DNA of 64,000 nt from Flavobacteriales bacterium (GCA_016710965.1 JADJTW010000003.1:255164-319163), one strand, 5' to 3'. Positions 44,038 to 55,383 are shown, numbered from the stretch's first letter. The notes: generated from the sequence alone by a model not told the origin. Numbers and translations: made by a program.

Positions 44038-45359
44038 TCAGAGCCGCAGCATGGTCCGGTTGGACACCGTTCCGCCACCGCGCAGCCTGACGACGTAGGA
44101 TCCGATGGGAAGATCATCCACGGGAACATCCATGCGCAACGCCCCAGGATGCTTCACTGACCGGACAACGCGACCGGTCACATCCATGATCTCCAACTCG
44201 ACAGGAGCAGAGCCTTCCAAGGTGATCGTGATCACATCCGTCGCCGGGTTGGGCTGGAGACCAAAGGACATCTCCTCCGATGCGGGTATACCCATCACGA
44301 TGCCATTGGTCCGTAGCGGCCGGATGTGTGTGCAGCCAGCCGTGCCGCATCATCGAAGAAACAGAGGTCGTAGATCCGCCGTGAATGATTGAAGCCGCTC
44401 GTGCTGGAATTGCTCATGCCAGGTCTCGCCGGCGTCGTCACCTTTGATGAGGATGAGACCCTCAGTTCCATCCTGCCGGTAGGCGCTGGCGAAGCCCATG
44501 CCATCAGGCCGGAAGGTGACGCTTGTGAGCACATAGTTGCCCGAGATGCTCACTGAAGCGGGTATCCATGTATCACCGCCGTCGGAGGTGCGCAGCATGG
44601 CTCCATCACTTCGGGTGGCGACACCGATGTCCTCGTTCAAGAAGGCCACATCCGAGAAGCCGGCGAGGTTGCTGGAATGGACCAATTGCCAATCGGCACC
44701 GCCATTGTTGGTCCGATAGATGGCACCGCTATCGGCCAATTGCACGCCGTTGTTGAGGAGCCTTCGATAGCCACCACACGCGGCGAACCCGACCTGGTCG
44801 TTCACGAAATGCAGGCGTGACACGGGTTGGCCCGGAAGCACCGCGACGTTCGTCCATGTGTAGCCTGTATCCGTGCTCATGTCGATGATGCCGTTGCCCA
44901 GGTTGAGTCACCGCCCGCAGCGAAGGCGACGATATCGCTTCGCATGCGAATGGCCCGGTAGTAGCGGCCGCTACCGGTATGCACGCTGTCGAACTGCAAA
45001 GGGTTCCCACCCGCCAAGTAAGGATGCACCGCCACGCTGTAGTTGTATTGTTGGTGCCCAGCGGCCAGATAAATGGGCTTGCCGTCGTCACCCATTCTGA
45101 CATCAATGTCCTCCAGGTTGAGCGGGGATCCGTACCAGATGTACGCGCCCGAACCCACCATGCCCGACCAGGTGATGATGATGCCCTCGCCCTGGCCGGG
45201 GTTGTCGGTGCCGTAGACGAAGAGCCCCGTGTCCAGCTGGTGGAATGCGCAGGCTTGAAAGTGGTTCGTTGAACTGAAGGATCCGCCTTGCACCCATTGG
45301 GCGCGCAGCGGAGAGACGTGAAGTGTGAGAATGGCAGCGAAGGTCAAGATCCGGTTCAT
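44038..45359 (-). CDS. Secreted YCF48/BNR-type beta-propeller protein with T9SS tail (frameshifted)
   Basis: The start is ATG 45359, MNRILTFAAILTLHVSPLRA (signal peptide). The propeller-type repeats are GTDNPGQGEGIIITWSGMVG, then AIYRTNNGGADWQLVHSSNL and AMLRTSDGGDTWIPASVSIS, the usual YCF48/photosystem-assembly-like and BNR pattern. The T9SS tail is FGLQPNPATDVITITLEG, ending GGGTVSNRTMLRL at 44038. The frame changes near 44905 and at least once more between 44330 and 44420. It is expected to be a surface or secreted protein, about 440 residues after correction. Confidence 0.75.
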
Positions 45360-45430
45360 GGGGCGAAGTTGGTGACAGCGGTACAAGCAGACGGACATCG
45401 GGTTCAATGCGCTGCCCGACCTTCGCGTGG

Positions 45431-45954
45431 ATGGGCAAGTCGATATCCGGACGCATCGAGCGCGCCACGCTCACCTTCCTTTCCGATCTGGAGAAGCACA
45501 ACGAGCGCGACTGGTTCAACGCCCAGAAGGGGCGCTATCTCGAAGCCCATACGAACATGGTCGCCTTCGCCGATGTGCTTCTCGTGCGGATGAGCAAGCA
45601 CGACCGCATCAGCACGGAGAGCGGGAAGGCCAGCCTGATGCGCATCCACAACGACCAGCGCTTCCACAAGGACCGGCCACCCTATGCGCCTCGGTTCGGT
45701 GGCCGTTTGGTACGCGTGAAACCCGAGCTGCGCGGTGGCTACTTCTTCCGCATCCAACCCGGCGACCGGTCTCACATGACCTGCGGCTTCATGGGGCCGG
45801 GCCGGCGGACATGAAACACATCCGCCAGGACATCGCCTACGATCACGGACCGTGGGAGCGCTTGCTCCGAAGCGAAGGCGCTCCGGAGGAACTTCGGCGG
45901 GCTTCGGGGATTACGGACGAGAACGGTAACCCCTTGCGCCGGGGGCGTCGATAG
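45431..45954 (+). CDS. DUF2461 family protein, C-terminally short (frameshifted)
   Basis: MGKSISGRIERATLTFLSDL, then EKHNERDWFNAQKGRYLEAH and RIHNDQRFHKDRPPYAPRFG, matches DUF2461 (TIGR02453-type). Near 45805 the frame changes and the tail continues KHIRQDIAYDHGPWERLLRS. Normal members reach about 220 residues; this one stops after about 175 (ENGNPLRRGRR), so it is truncated or further frameshifted in 45954-46041. ATG 45431 is chosen because the family usually begins just before the FLSDL helix. The function is unknown. Confidence 0.7.
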
Positions 45955-46041
45955 CCTGATGGGGCGATCGCTTGCGCACTTGCCGATCCTGTGCATCTTC
46001 GTGGCGTCCGGGGCACCAGCGCTCCGAACGTCCTGAGCGAC

Positions 46042-46422
46042 ATGAAGACCTCGATCCGCCCTGCAGACAGCAACACGGAAGGCACCCCTTACACACCCGC
46101 AGTAGAAGCCGGTGGCTTCGTGTTCGTGAGCGGACAGATCGCCAGCGTGGCAGGCACGCGGCAGCTGCGCACGGACAACATCACCATGGAAACGCAGGCG
46201 GTGATGGACAACATCGCCAGCATCCTGGACGCGGCGGGCCTGACGCTTGACCATATCGTGAAGTGCTCGATCTACATCAGCAACCTGCAGTTCTACGCCG
46301 AGGTGAGCCGGGTGTACCTGGCCTGTTTCAAAGGCGATCCCCCTGCGCGCGAAACGCTTTGCGTGAAGGAGATCCCCCGCGGCGTGAACGTGATGATCAG
46401 CGCCATCGCCGTCAAGGGCTGA
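46042..46422 (+). CDS. RidA/YjgF/YER057c/UK114 family protein
   Basis: This 126-residue protein has the Rid fold: PYTPAVEAGGFVFVSGQIAS, then ILDAAGLTLDHIVKCSIYIS and ARETLCVKEIPRGVNVMISA. The substrate-carboxylate arginine is present in PARETL. The usual acidic residue in the last strand (IEI-type) is replaced by the VMISA sequence, so classical imine deaminase activity is not assured; this suggests a Rid subfamily other than RidA itself. Enzymes of this type clear reactive enamines from amino-acid metabolism. The stop lies within a palindrome shared with the next, converging gene. Confidence 0.85.
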   Translation: MKTSIRPADSNTEGTPYTPAVEAGGFVFVSGQIASVAGTRQLRTDNITMETQAVMDNIASILDAAGLTLDHIVKCSIYISNLQFYAEVSRVYLACFKGDPPARETLCVKEIPRGVNVMISAIAVKG

Positions 46423-46431
46423 GCGCGCTCA
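46420..46431 (+). terminator. Palindrome spanning two converging stop codons
   Basis: TGAGCGCGCTCA is a perfect 12-base palindrome that contains the RidA stop (46420-46422) and the complement of the esterase stop (46429-46431). There is no T-run, so termination is uncertain. Confidence 0.25.
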
Positions 46432-47296
46432 CTTCTTCCCCATCCATTCGAAGGCGCGGTACACCGCACGGTGCAGGATGGTGGCGTGCGTTTCTTCAGG
46501 GAACGCCACATACGTCCAGCGCAACGGAGGCCGTGCATGGGCCTCCAAGGCACCTATGAACCTGTCAACATCATGTTGCATCATGTCATCATCGCCCGCC
46601 ATGGCGATTAAACGCTCTTCGGCAAAGGCGAGCGAGGCCCAGAATGGCGGCCGCGCTGTCCGCCAACATGCCATTATCCCACCACAAGCTCGGGCTCACC
46701 AGGATATAATGATCGAAGAGCTCTTGGCGCATCAAGAGTATCTCCGTCGCCAAGAGCCCGCCCAACGACTGACCGATGATCGTTCGCGTTCCATTGGTCT
46801 TGTAGGTCTTTTCCACAAAGGGTTGGAGTTCGTCACCAATGAACTTTATGAAGTTCTCTGAACCACCACTGTTCGGCACCCAGACCTTATCGCTATCGTT
46901 CCTCGTGGGATGGGTGAAGTCATGCTTGCGGTCCATGTTCGCGATGCCCACCACGATGCTCTTGGGCAGGAGGTCGTACATGTTCATGTATTGGGCAAGC
47001 CCGGCGATGTGCGGGAAGTCCTCGTTCGCTGAACCATCGAGCACGTAGATGACCGGATAGGTTGTCGCGCTGTCCGGTGAATAGCCGTCGGGCAGGTACA
47101 CGTTCAGCGTGCGGTCTTGATGCAGGACGGCGGATCGCGACGTGCGCACTTCCCCGAAGACGAACGGCTCGGGTGCCGTTGGGTCCGCTGGTCGTGTTCC
47201 GTCCTGAACGGTCTTCACCACCGGAGGGCCATCACCGGAGTTGCAAGCCAGGAGCGCTGACAGGCCCAAAGGGGCGAAGAAGGCGATGCGTACCAT
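46429..47296 (-). CDS. Esterase D-type alpha/beta-hydrolase lipoprotein (frameshifted)
   Basis: The lipoprotein signal is MVRIAFFAPLGLSALLAC with Cys18. The putative esterase (PF00756-like) core follows: RTLNVYLPDGYSPDSATTYP, then VIYVLDGSANEDFPHIAGLA, nucleophile in GQSLGGLLATEI, and the acidic/His part GDDDMMQHDVDRF and EETHATILHRAVYR in another frame after about 46655. The corrected length is about 289 residues. Family members release acyl groups from siderophores or xylan/glycans; the surface lipoprotein location suits a glycan esterase, but this is inference. The C-terminal half lies in another frame, possibly because of a sequencing indel. Confidence 0.78.
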
Positions 47297-47359
47297 GAGT
47301 GTTTCGGAAAGCACGAAAGCTATGCGCACTACGTTGCCCGCGATCACGTTCAACACCGC

Positions 47360-47702
47360 ATGCGATGGCTGGCCCGTTCTCTGGTGGTGCTCTACATGCT
47401 GTCGTTGGTCGTCGGCCTGGGCTACTGGTGGTACATCTGGCAAATGCACGATGGCATGCCCCCGCAGGACGAGGCCCTGGGCAGGTGGGCCAGCGTGAAC
47501 CCGTGGGCGTTCGACTTCAGCTTCAACCTTGTAGCCGTACAGGTCACGTATCCCGTCTTCTTGGTGGTTTACGCGAGGAATGACGTGGACCGGTGCATGG
47601 CGAGCGCTGCGAACGACCCACGTCATTGTCGTCGGGTCGGGCATCGCCTTGTTCCTCATCCTGCTTCTGGCCACACCGGACGTGAGCGACTTCAAGAGTT
47701 GA
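47360..47702 (+). CDS. Small three-helix membrane protein (frameshifted)
   Basis: The first membrane segment is LARSLVVLYMLSLVVGLGYW, then the loop HDGMPPQDEALGRWASVNPW and a second segment FNLVAVQVTYPVFLVVYA. At about 47595 the frame changes; the other frame gives THVIVVGSGIALFLILLLAT followed by PDVSDFKS at 47702, a third segment. About 114 residues. It runs divergently from the esterase lipoprotein start (47296) across 63 bases. The family is not recognised. Confidence 0.55.
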
Positions 47703-47792
47703 GGAGGCACTTGTTCCAGTTCGATCGCTGAACCGTCCCGCACTGCTCACCTTCGCGCTCCGCTCGCGCCACAAGGCTCCGGCGAACGATGC

Positions 47793-48828
47793 ATGGAATT
47801 CGGCATTTACACCTTCGTGGACCACACACCTGACCCTGTGAGCGGGGAGCGCATCAGCGCAGTGCAACGGCACAGCAACCTGTTGGAGGAAGCGGAATTG
47901 GCGGACAAGCTCGGACTGGACATGTTCGGCGTGGGCGAGCATCATCGGAAGATTTCATCGCTTCGGCCCCGCCGTGGTGCTGGCGGCGATCGCTGCGCGG
48001 ACCAAGCGCATCCGGCTGACGAGCGCGGTCACCGTGCTGAGCTCGGACGACCCGGTGCGCGTCTTCCAACAGTACGCGACGCTCGACCTCTTGAGCAACG
48101 GCCGCGCGGAAGTGATGGCGGGCCGCGGCTCCTTCACCGAATCGTTCCCGTTCTTCGGTTTCGACCTGAAGGACTACAACACGCTCTACGCCGAGAACCT
48201 GGACCTGCTGCTGAAGTTGCGCGCGCAGAACCACATCACCTGGAAAGGCCGCCACCGAGCGCCGCTGACCGGTCAAGGCGTATTCCCGCGACCTGTGCAA
48301 GAACCGTTGCCTGTTTGGATCGCTGTGGGCGGCACACCGGAGAGCGTGGTGCGCGCCGGTACGCTCGGCCTGCCGATGGTGCTGGCCATCATCGGTGGTG
48401 AACCCGCGCGGTTCAAACCGTTCACGGACCTGTACAAGCAAGTATGGCGGGAAGCCGGACATGATCAACAAAAGTTCCAACTGGGCATCGGCTCGCACGG
48501 GTTCATAGCCGATACCACGGAGGAGGCGGCCGAACTCATCTACCCGCGCTACGCGATGCAGATGGGCCGCATCGGCAGGGAACGCGGCTGGGGGCCGGTA
48601 GGGCGCGGCCAATTCGACTTCGAGATCTCCCCGAACGGGGCGATGCTGTTGGGCGATCCAGAAACCGTGGCGAAGAAGATCATCCGCGAGCACGAACTGT
48701 TCGGGTTCACGCGCTTCTCGCTCCAATTCAGCGTGGGCAGCGTGCCGCATGAAAAGATGCTGCGTTGCATCGAACTCTACGCGACGAAAGTGGTGCCGAT
48801 GGTGAAGGCGGCGATCGCATCTTCGTAG
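47793..48828 (+). CDS. LLM-class flavin-dependent oxidoreductase (frameshifted)
   Basis: This luciferase-like TIM-barrel enzyme uses FMN or F420. MEFGIYTFVDHTPDP begins the conserved first strand. ELADKLGLDMFGVGEHH gives the flavin-binding His region in the first frame. Between about 47950 and 47972 two single-base losses would explain the change of frame. The remainder reads LAAIAARTKRIRLTSAVTVL, SSDDPVRVFQQYATLDLLSN and GRAEVMAGRGSFTESFPFFG. The corrected length is about 345 residues. The substrate is unknown; this branch commonly acts on small alkanes, aldehydes or nitroaromatics. Confidence 0.82.
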
Positions 48829-48829
48829 C

Positions 48830-49162
48830 GTGGACAGCAGCACAGCCCGCGAAACCGTCCTGCGCGCCTTCCCCGCCGAGGAGTATGACCACTTCGGCAA
48901 GGTGGCCTTCCGCATCCGGCCGAAGAAAGTGGGCGGCAAACCCGGTCGCACGTTCATGACGTTGTGGGTCGAAGACGGCTTAGCGGTGCTGATGCTCGAT
49001 GAGGACCTTCAGGCTTGCATGCTGGACCGCGCATCGGGCGCGTTCGAGAAGCACCCCAGCAAATGGGGCGACAAGGGCGCGACGATCATGCGGTTGCTGA
49101 AGGTGAACGCGAAGGTGTTCGCGGAAGCCGTGGGCATCGCGTTCGCCCATGCCGGAAGGTGA
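48830..49162 (+). CDS. MmcQ/YjbR-like small protein
   Basis: This 110-residue protein has an alternative start: GTG at 48830, one base after the LLM gene stop. Composition and pattern (TVLRAFPAEEYDHFGKVAFR, then FMTLWVEDGLAVLMLDEDLQ and KHPSKWGDKGATIMRLLKVN) fit the MmcQ/YjbR group, single-domain cystatin-like-fold proteins of uncertain DNA-binding role. The tight spacing suggests co-transcription with the oxidoreductase. The evidence is moderate, because the family signature is weak. Confidence 0.6.
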   Translation: MDSSTARETVLRAFPAEEYDHFGKVAFRIRPKKVGGKPGRTFMTLWVEDGLAVLMLDEDLQACMLDRASGAFEKHPSKWGDKGATIMRLLKVNAKVFAEAVGIAFAHAGR

Positions 49163-49187
49163 TGCTGCGCTGCGTAGCTTCACGCGC

Positions 49188-50820
49188 ATGGACCGCAGCG
49201 GTATGACCGCCCTTGTGCATGGCTTATTGGCCTTTTCGCTACCGATAGGTGGTGCGATGGCGCAGTTCAACTCGCCGAGCATTCCGATCTGCGACCCTTG
49301 CGGATCCCCATTGGTGGCCGACGTGGACCTGAACGGCAGCCCGGATCTGATCTTCACCAGCCCGGAGCTGGAGAGCATCACCTGGCGCGCCAACGATGGT
49401 GCGGGCAACTTCGGGGCGGACCAGTTCCTGGCGATCAACCAGCATCATCTTACGATCGGGTTGGCCAAGGATGTGGACGGGGACAATGATATCGACCTCG
49501 ATCGGCGTGACCCTCCCCCCATACACGGACAGCCTGGTGGCGATCCTGCGGAACCAGGATGGTTTCTACGTGCTGGACACGATCGACCACCCGATGAGCG
49601 GGCCCGGGACGCTGGAGCAACTGGAGGACCTCGACGCGGACGGTGATCGGGACCTGCTGAGCTTGAACAACGGTGAAGAGGACATCTGGTACCGCAATGC
49701 CGGCGATGGCTCCTATCAACGTGAACGTATTTCCCACTGGTGCGCTGCGGTCGGTGGTCCGTACGTGGTGCTCGACGCGGAGAATGATGGGGACATGCAC
49801 CTGGCCAGGTACGATGCGGGCCTCAGCCGTTTCCTCACCATCTGAACCTGGGTGGTGGGCACTTCGGCCCGTGGAGCTTTGCCACCCCGCCCTTGCAGAG
49901 CCTGGCCTACGAGCCCGGTGCCGGGAAGCTGGATGTGGACGGGGACGGCCTGACGGACCTGGTGTTCGGTGGACGTGTGCTCTATTCCAACGGCAACGGC
50001 ACCTTCGTTCCCACCGGATCCATCCAGCCGATGGGGTTCCAGTCGATCGCCAATGTGAACTGCGACGATGCGCCTGAGGCCGTGCTGAGCAGCCCGGTAC
50101 CCGAGCATCTATACGCGTTTCCTGGATGAAGTGGGCCAGCTCATTCCGGCGAATCCGGGCCCTGATCGCCGTCGCGAACAGCCTTGCAATGATCTGAACA
50201 TGGACGGACGGCTGGACCTGCTCATCGGACCTGCTATAGGGCAAGGCCCTGTTTCATGGCGGGACAACAACGCCATACCGGTGGAAGTCGATCTGAGCTT
50301 CCGGTAGACACCATCACAGCGGACACGGTGCTGCAATTGAGCGGCGGAACACCACTGGATGGCGGCTACTACACAGGCCCCGGAGTGTATGACGATGTGT
50401 TCTACTCCTCGCTCGCCGGGGTCGGAGCGATCGTGATCACGTACCACTATCTGAGCTTCATGACGCAGACCCTGTGCGGTGGTACGGCCACCGACACCTT
50501 GTTCGTGTTCGACTTCACAGGTGTGGAGGAAAGCGGAGCAATGGGCCTGGTCCTCTACCCCGACCCGGCGGATGAGCGCTGCTGGCTTGGTGGTCTCCCG
50601 TGGGAACCAGCCTCCGTGGAGGTCATCGACGCTTTGGGCCAACGTGTGCAAGCCATCATCGAACACGCCAGCGGGGGGGGCGCGCGTTGCGTTCGTACCG
50701 CGCACCTGGCCGAAGGGTCGCACGTTCTGGATGTGCGCGGACCGGGCGGGCCAGCGCCCTGCGCTACGATTCCTCGTGCTGCACAAGGGCTTCCGCCGAT
50801 CCGGTGCGGGCGCGCGCTGA
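49188..50820 (+). CDS. Secreted FG-GAP/VCBS repeat protein with T9SS tail (several frameshifts)
   Basis: The start is ATG 49188, with a signal peptide in MTALVHGLLAFSLPIGGAMA. FG-GAP-type repeats follow: VADVDLNGSPDLIFTSPELE, then EDLDADGDRDLLSLNNGEED, LDVDGDGLTDLVFGGRVLYS and GRLDLLIGPAIGQGPVSWRD. The T9SS sorting tail is GLVLYPDPADERCWLGG, then LRFLVLHKGF. The pieces lie in at least four frames (changes near 49500, 49845, 50130 and 50290-50310, and once more in the tail near 50690). After correction, about 540 residues. A beta-propeller-like surface protein is likely. Whether it is truly decayed depends on the quality of the sequence. Confidence 0.7.
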
Positions 50821-50874
50821 ATGGCTATTTAAGAGCGGCAGGATGCCTACCTTGGTATCCCTTTCTTGAAGCCC

Positions 50875-52265
50875 ATGAATTCGTCATACACCCGCATTGT
50901 CCGCTTGTTCCTCATTGTCACCGCACTCAGCGGTGCAGCGGCCATGGCTCAACCGATCAGCCCTTGCAACACCTCGGCAAACCCGTCCGGAGGCGTCACC
51001 TTTACCTGGACGGCGGGTTCATCGTTGAGTTGGGAACTGCAGGTGGACACCCTGTCCACGCTGTTTTTCGGCGAGGGCATCGTGGTGGGACCGGTCAACT
51101 CAGCTACGACCCTGGTGACGGGACTTCTACCTGGCAAGACGTACTTCTGGCACGTACGCGGGAACAGCGGCACGAGCGGGGGTGGCGCATGGGGTGGCTA
51201 TGGGGCCTCCTGCTCCTTCACCACATCAACCGTGAGCGCGCCATCACCGCCCACCCAATCGGCCCCGGCGAACGGTACGGCGGGCTATGTGCCCGCATTG
51301 GTCAACTTCAGCTGGGTGCCCTCCGCCGGTGCCACGGGCTACGACCTGCAGGTGGCCACCAACATCGGCTTCAGCCCAACGGTGGTGAACCAGACGAACA
51401 TCGCTTGGAACTCGGGCGGCCAGAACGTGACCACGCTTTTGGCGGGACAGACCTACTACTGGCGCGTGCGGGCAAAGAACAGTGGAGGGGACAGCCCATG
51501 GTCGAGCACATGGACCTTCTACACCCAATCACCGGCCACCACGCTCAACCTGAAAGTCTTTCTCCAAGGCCCTCTGGTAAGCAGCACGCTGCTGATGAAC
51601 GACGGGCTGCGGGCGGCGGGGCTGATCCCCGCGCAGGAACCGTACACAGGACTGGGATTCGCCGGGATCTGGAACACGGGGGCGACCATCACCGCCGGCG
51701 TACTGACCACAGCGGGGAACAACGCGATCGTCGATTGGGTCTATGTGGAGGCGCGCCACGGGATCACGAACGTACCCTTGTACAAGTACAGTATGCTCGT
51801 GCAACGGGATGGCGACGTGGTGATGCCGAACGGTACGGTACCCTCGCTGCTCTTCCCCATGGCCAGCGTGAAGATCTCCGTGCGGCACCGGAACCACCTG
51901 GGGCCTGCACGGCCAGCAACGTCACGGCGAACGGCAGCCCGCTCTCGGTGGACCTCACCCTGACGGGGACGGCGCTCTTCGGCACGAACCCGACGGCCAC
52001 GGTGAACGGCCGCCGCGCCTTGTGGGCAGGGGACGTGAGCCGCGACGGTACGGTGAAATACACCGGCACCGGCAACGACCGGGACCTGATACTTACGGCC
52101 GTGGGCAGTACTACGCCGACCAACACGGTGAACGGCTATCTGTTGACCGATGTGACCTTGGACGGGGTGACGAAATACACGGGCACAGGCAACGATCGGG
52201 ACCCCGTCCTGCTGACCATCGGCGGCACCACGCCGAACAACACGCGCACGCAACAGCTGCCCTGA
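50875..52265 (+). CDS. Secreted fibronectin-III protein with paired dockerin-like C-terminal motifs (frameshifted)
   Basis: The start is ATG 50875 (MNSSYTRIVRLFLIVTALSG, signal peptide). Two Fn3-like domains follow (YFWHVRGNSG and YYWRVRAKNSGGDSPWSSTW). Then comes the shared module NLKVFLQGPLVSSTLLMNDG, GLIPAQEPYTGLGF and LVQRDGDVVMPNGTVP. At about 51900 the frame changes. The rest reads CTASNVTANGSPLSVDLTLT, then two dockerin-like motifs DVSRDGTVKYTGTGNDRD and DVTLDGVTKYTGTGNDRD, ending NTRTQQLP. The domain order matches the protein at 26687; length is about 463 residues after correction. No T9SS type A tail is present. Confidence 0.78.
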
Positions 52266-52274
52266 CGGGCTACG

Positions 52275-52297
52275 GTGATCGGTCCGAGACCGGTCAC
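52275..52297. terminator. Hairpin between converging genes
   Basis: GTGATCGGT (52275-52283) and ACCGGTCAC (52289-52297) pair over 9 bases with one G-T wobble and a 5-base loop. The element sits between the stop of the Fn3 gene and the stop of the converging FG-GAP gene, overlapping the latter. It is a reasonable bidirectional terminator, but no T-run is visible. Confidence 0.35.
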
Positions 52298-53636
52298 GGT
52301 TCGAATACCTGTACCACCAGGCGCATCGAGCCGGTCGGCACGGAGCACATCTCTCCCGCGCGGATGGAAACACGGACGAAAAAGGGTCCCGCGAGCAGCA
52401 TCGGACCGCTCGGTCTATCGCAAGCGTCGGTCAGTGGCAACACCAATGAAGGCCCCCACGCCTGATCCCCTCCTTGCTCGCGCAGGTGAACGACAGTGGC
52501 CCATTCGCCGGTACCGGGATCCTGTCGGCCATAGATGAGCGTGTCGTGCGCGGCGCACCCGGAAGATGTGCCGCGGAAGAAAGGCAGCCCGGTGCCCAGC
52601 GGTGCCGAAGAACCGGCGAAGTCCCAGGTTTCCTGATCCAGATGCACCGCGCGCAGCCCACAAGCCGGGCAAGCTCCAGCGGCCGTATCCGGCACTGTCC
52701 AAGGGCTCAGCGCGGACCCGTCAGGTCCGCTGTAGCGGCGTGTATGATCGAGCATCAGTCCTCCATCCACGAAGGCCATTCCCCATCGACCGAGTTCCAT
52801 GCGTTCGAAGGCGCACGCAGTGGAACCGTCCACGCTTATGTCCGCCCAGCTCGTATCGGCCGTCCACCCCGCTGGGGACAGAGGATCACGCCGGAAGAGA
52901 TGGATGGATCCGACATTCTGCTGATCGATGGTAGCCTCGAAGCCGGAGAAGGGCGCAGCGATGGCCAACCGATCTCCGCTGCTGGCGAGGGCTGCACCGA
53001 ACCAACGGGTGAACGGCACGTTGTCGTTCGGCGGCGAAAGAGTGAACGGCGGTGTTGCGGAATACCCGCCGGGCGCTGGAATGAAAAGCGACACAAGGCC
53101 GCTGGAACGGGAGGAAGCGAGGCTCACGGCACTTACCGCCAATGTGTCTCCCAACCAGTGCACGGCGTATCCGAAACGACCATTGCTGACCCGATCCGGG
53201 TGATCGATCACCGGAGGTCGAGTACATCCTCACCCGGGATATCGCTCAGGGCATACAGCCGGACCTCCCCGGTGAACGGCCCTCCCGCCTGCGCGGCGGG
53301 CGACCCGATAGCCAGCAGTCCTTGCCGAAGCGCCACCGCGTTGCCGAACCAGGGCACCGTGCTCTGCTCGCTGCCGATGATCCCCCATTGCTCGAACCCT
53401 CCCTGATGGCGCTGTCGTACTTCGACGGTGCCACCTGCAGCATGGGATACGGCGAGCACGAGCTGGTCCCCTTCCATCGCCATCCGCACCTTGGACCCTG
53501 CCGGAAAAAGCCCGGTCTGGAAGGAAGTGAGCTGCACCCAGTCCTGGGCGGATACCGGTGTGGCAGGACCAATTGCGACGAACAGCCAAGCGGCCACGAG
53601 GATCCGTCGCACCGTAAGCGTGCGCTGATCGCTCAT
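52294..53636 (-). CDS. Secreted FG-GAP-like protein (frameshifted)
   Basis: The start is ATG 53636, MSDQRTLTVRRILVAAWLFV (signal peptide, cleavage near VSAQ). Repeats of the form FPAGSKVRMAMEGDQLVLAV, FGNAVALRQGLLAIGSPAAQ and FGAALASSGDRLAIAAPFSG are typical of FG-GAP propellers. The frame changes near 53213 (VLDL in one frame, VIDHPDRVSNGRFGYAVHWL in the next). About 447 residues after correction. The start codon overlaps the stop of the upstream gene (ATGA), so the two are translationally coupled. No T9SS tail is visible; the C-terminus ends MRLVVQVFEP. Confidence 0.72.
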
Positions 53637-55178
53637 GGCAGAATGATGAAGCGGGCCGAACACATGGGTACACGCTGATCGGTCGACCTGAAGGTGATCG
53701 TGTAAGCACCGGTCGACAGGCCATGGATCGGCAACAGGTCGTTCGACAGTTGAAGTTGCCGGACGATCCGCCCATCCTGCGCAACGATGGCCGTCTCACC
53801 GGGAAAATGGAGTCCGCTGGCGACCACGCGGAGCGCATCCGCACCGGACGGAACCGGGTTGGGCTGCACCAGGAACGCTTGCTCACCGTGCCGCTCGACG
53901 ATCCCTGCGGTCGGGTCAGAGAAGAGATAGACTTTGCCGACATCATCCGCACCGGAGCCGGGTGCGCCTACGGCCACCATGCCCGATGCGACGGACACGC
54001 TTTCTCCGAACAGGTCACCGGTGGCCGGATCGGAAGGCACCAGCCGGGCACGATGGCTCCAGTGGGCCAAGGTCAGTTCATCGCGTTCGTAAACGTCCGC
54101 ATGGCCCAGCGGAGTGAACATGGGATGTCCGTAAGCGGCCACTGCGACCAGGTCACCGTCAATGTCCAGTGCCTTTCCCCAACCGCCAGCCTCCCACCAG
54201 TCGAGGTAGTTCGCGGTATCCGGTCGCATGACCCCTTCCTGATCGGCCCTGCACCATTTTCCGGCAGGAACGAGACGCATCCGCGGAGAGATATTGTGGA
54301 CAGTTCGCAAACAGACCAACAGTAGATCGTCGGTCGCAGCGATGCCAGTGAACTGCAAGGGATCGGGAGGAATGCCGAAATCATCCGAGAGCAGCAGCGG
54401 GGAAGAGGCGATCGGCCCGGCCTCCTCATCAAGGAAAACACCTGTACCGACGTAGAACATGCCGTTCCTTCCGGCGAAGAAGACCGCTCCGTCAGAGATC
54501 CCCACGCTTTTGCCCGTGCATGGTCGAACAGGGCACGGTGTGACGATGGAATCCGCCCGAACGAACCGGCGTTCGATGAACAGTCCGTCCTCGCCAGCGA
54601 CAAAGGCCAAGGCTGCACCAACGCCATCGAACTGCTGATCACCCATCTGCTCATCAAAGCGCGGACTGAGGACGATCAAGAGATCATCGCTGATGGTGAA
54701 CGACGCACCGAATTCCATACCCGCCTGCACGGTATCCGGTACGATCCGCTGCCGATGGCCCCAATTCCCGTTCCCACCCTCATCGCGCTCGAACACATGC
54801 ACGGCCCCGACAGGCAGTGTGGACCAGGGTTCACCGGGGGCGGAAATAAAGGCCCGGTCGCCTACCACTGAAACCGCGCTCCCGAACGCCGCGCCGCGTA
54901 TCCCGAAGGAGGTACGAGCTTCTTCACCAAACCCCAAGCGTTCTCCCCGCCTTCATAACGGTTGTACAGATAGGCAGCCCCCGAACCGGCCCCTTCATCG
55001 TCCGTTCCCGGTGCGCCAACCAGCAACCAGTCGCCGCTGAGGTCAAGGGCCGCACCGAAGCTCCCATTGGCCGATACTTCACCCGGAGCGGGCAGGCGAT
55101 CTCGGCCCAAACTTGGGCTACGGACGCACATGGCCAAATCGAACCTGCCAGGAGCAGAGCCCGGAAGACCTTGACCAT
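53633..55178 (-). CDS. Secreted FG-GAP repeat protein with T9SS tail (frameshifted)
   Basis: The start is ATG 55178, MVKVFRALLLAGSIWPCASV (signal peptide). Frames change near 55085 and again near 54905. The FG-GAP blades are FGAALDLSGDWLLVGAPGTD, FGSAVSVVGDRAFISAPGEP and FGESVSVASGMVAVGAPGSG. The C-terminal T9SS sorting domain is AFLVQPNPVPSGADALRVVA, ending CSARFIILP. Length is about 515 residues after correction. The stop overlaps the start of the next gene by 4 bases. The pair probably arose by duplication of a propeller gene, but only this copy kept the sorting tail. Confidence 0.75.
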
Positions 55179-55383
55179 ATCGAGTAGGTCCGGAGGGTAC
55201 GAGGCCATGGGTGAAAAGTAGTTCAACAACGAGCTGTCCAGATCGGCCAGGATGGGAAGCGAAAGGTTTGTCGAAGGAAGAAATGTACTACCTTCAACTT
55301 CCGACAAACGAGCGGGCTGCCTTGGGATGACATCGAGGAATGAGGGTATGACCCTTCCTATAAACAACCTAACCATTGGAATC

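Noticed and set aside
52474..53406. Plus-strand open frame opposite the FG-GAP gene
   Set aside because: It has no recognisable domain, whereas the minus strand has clear FG-GAP blades.
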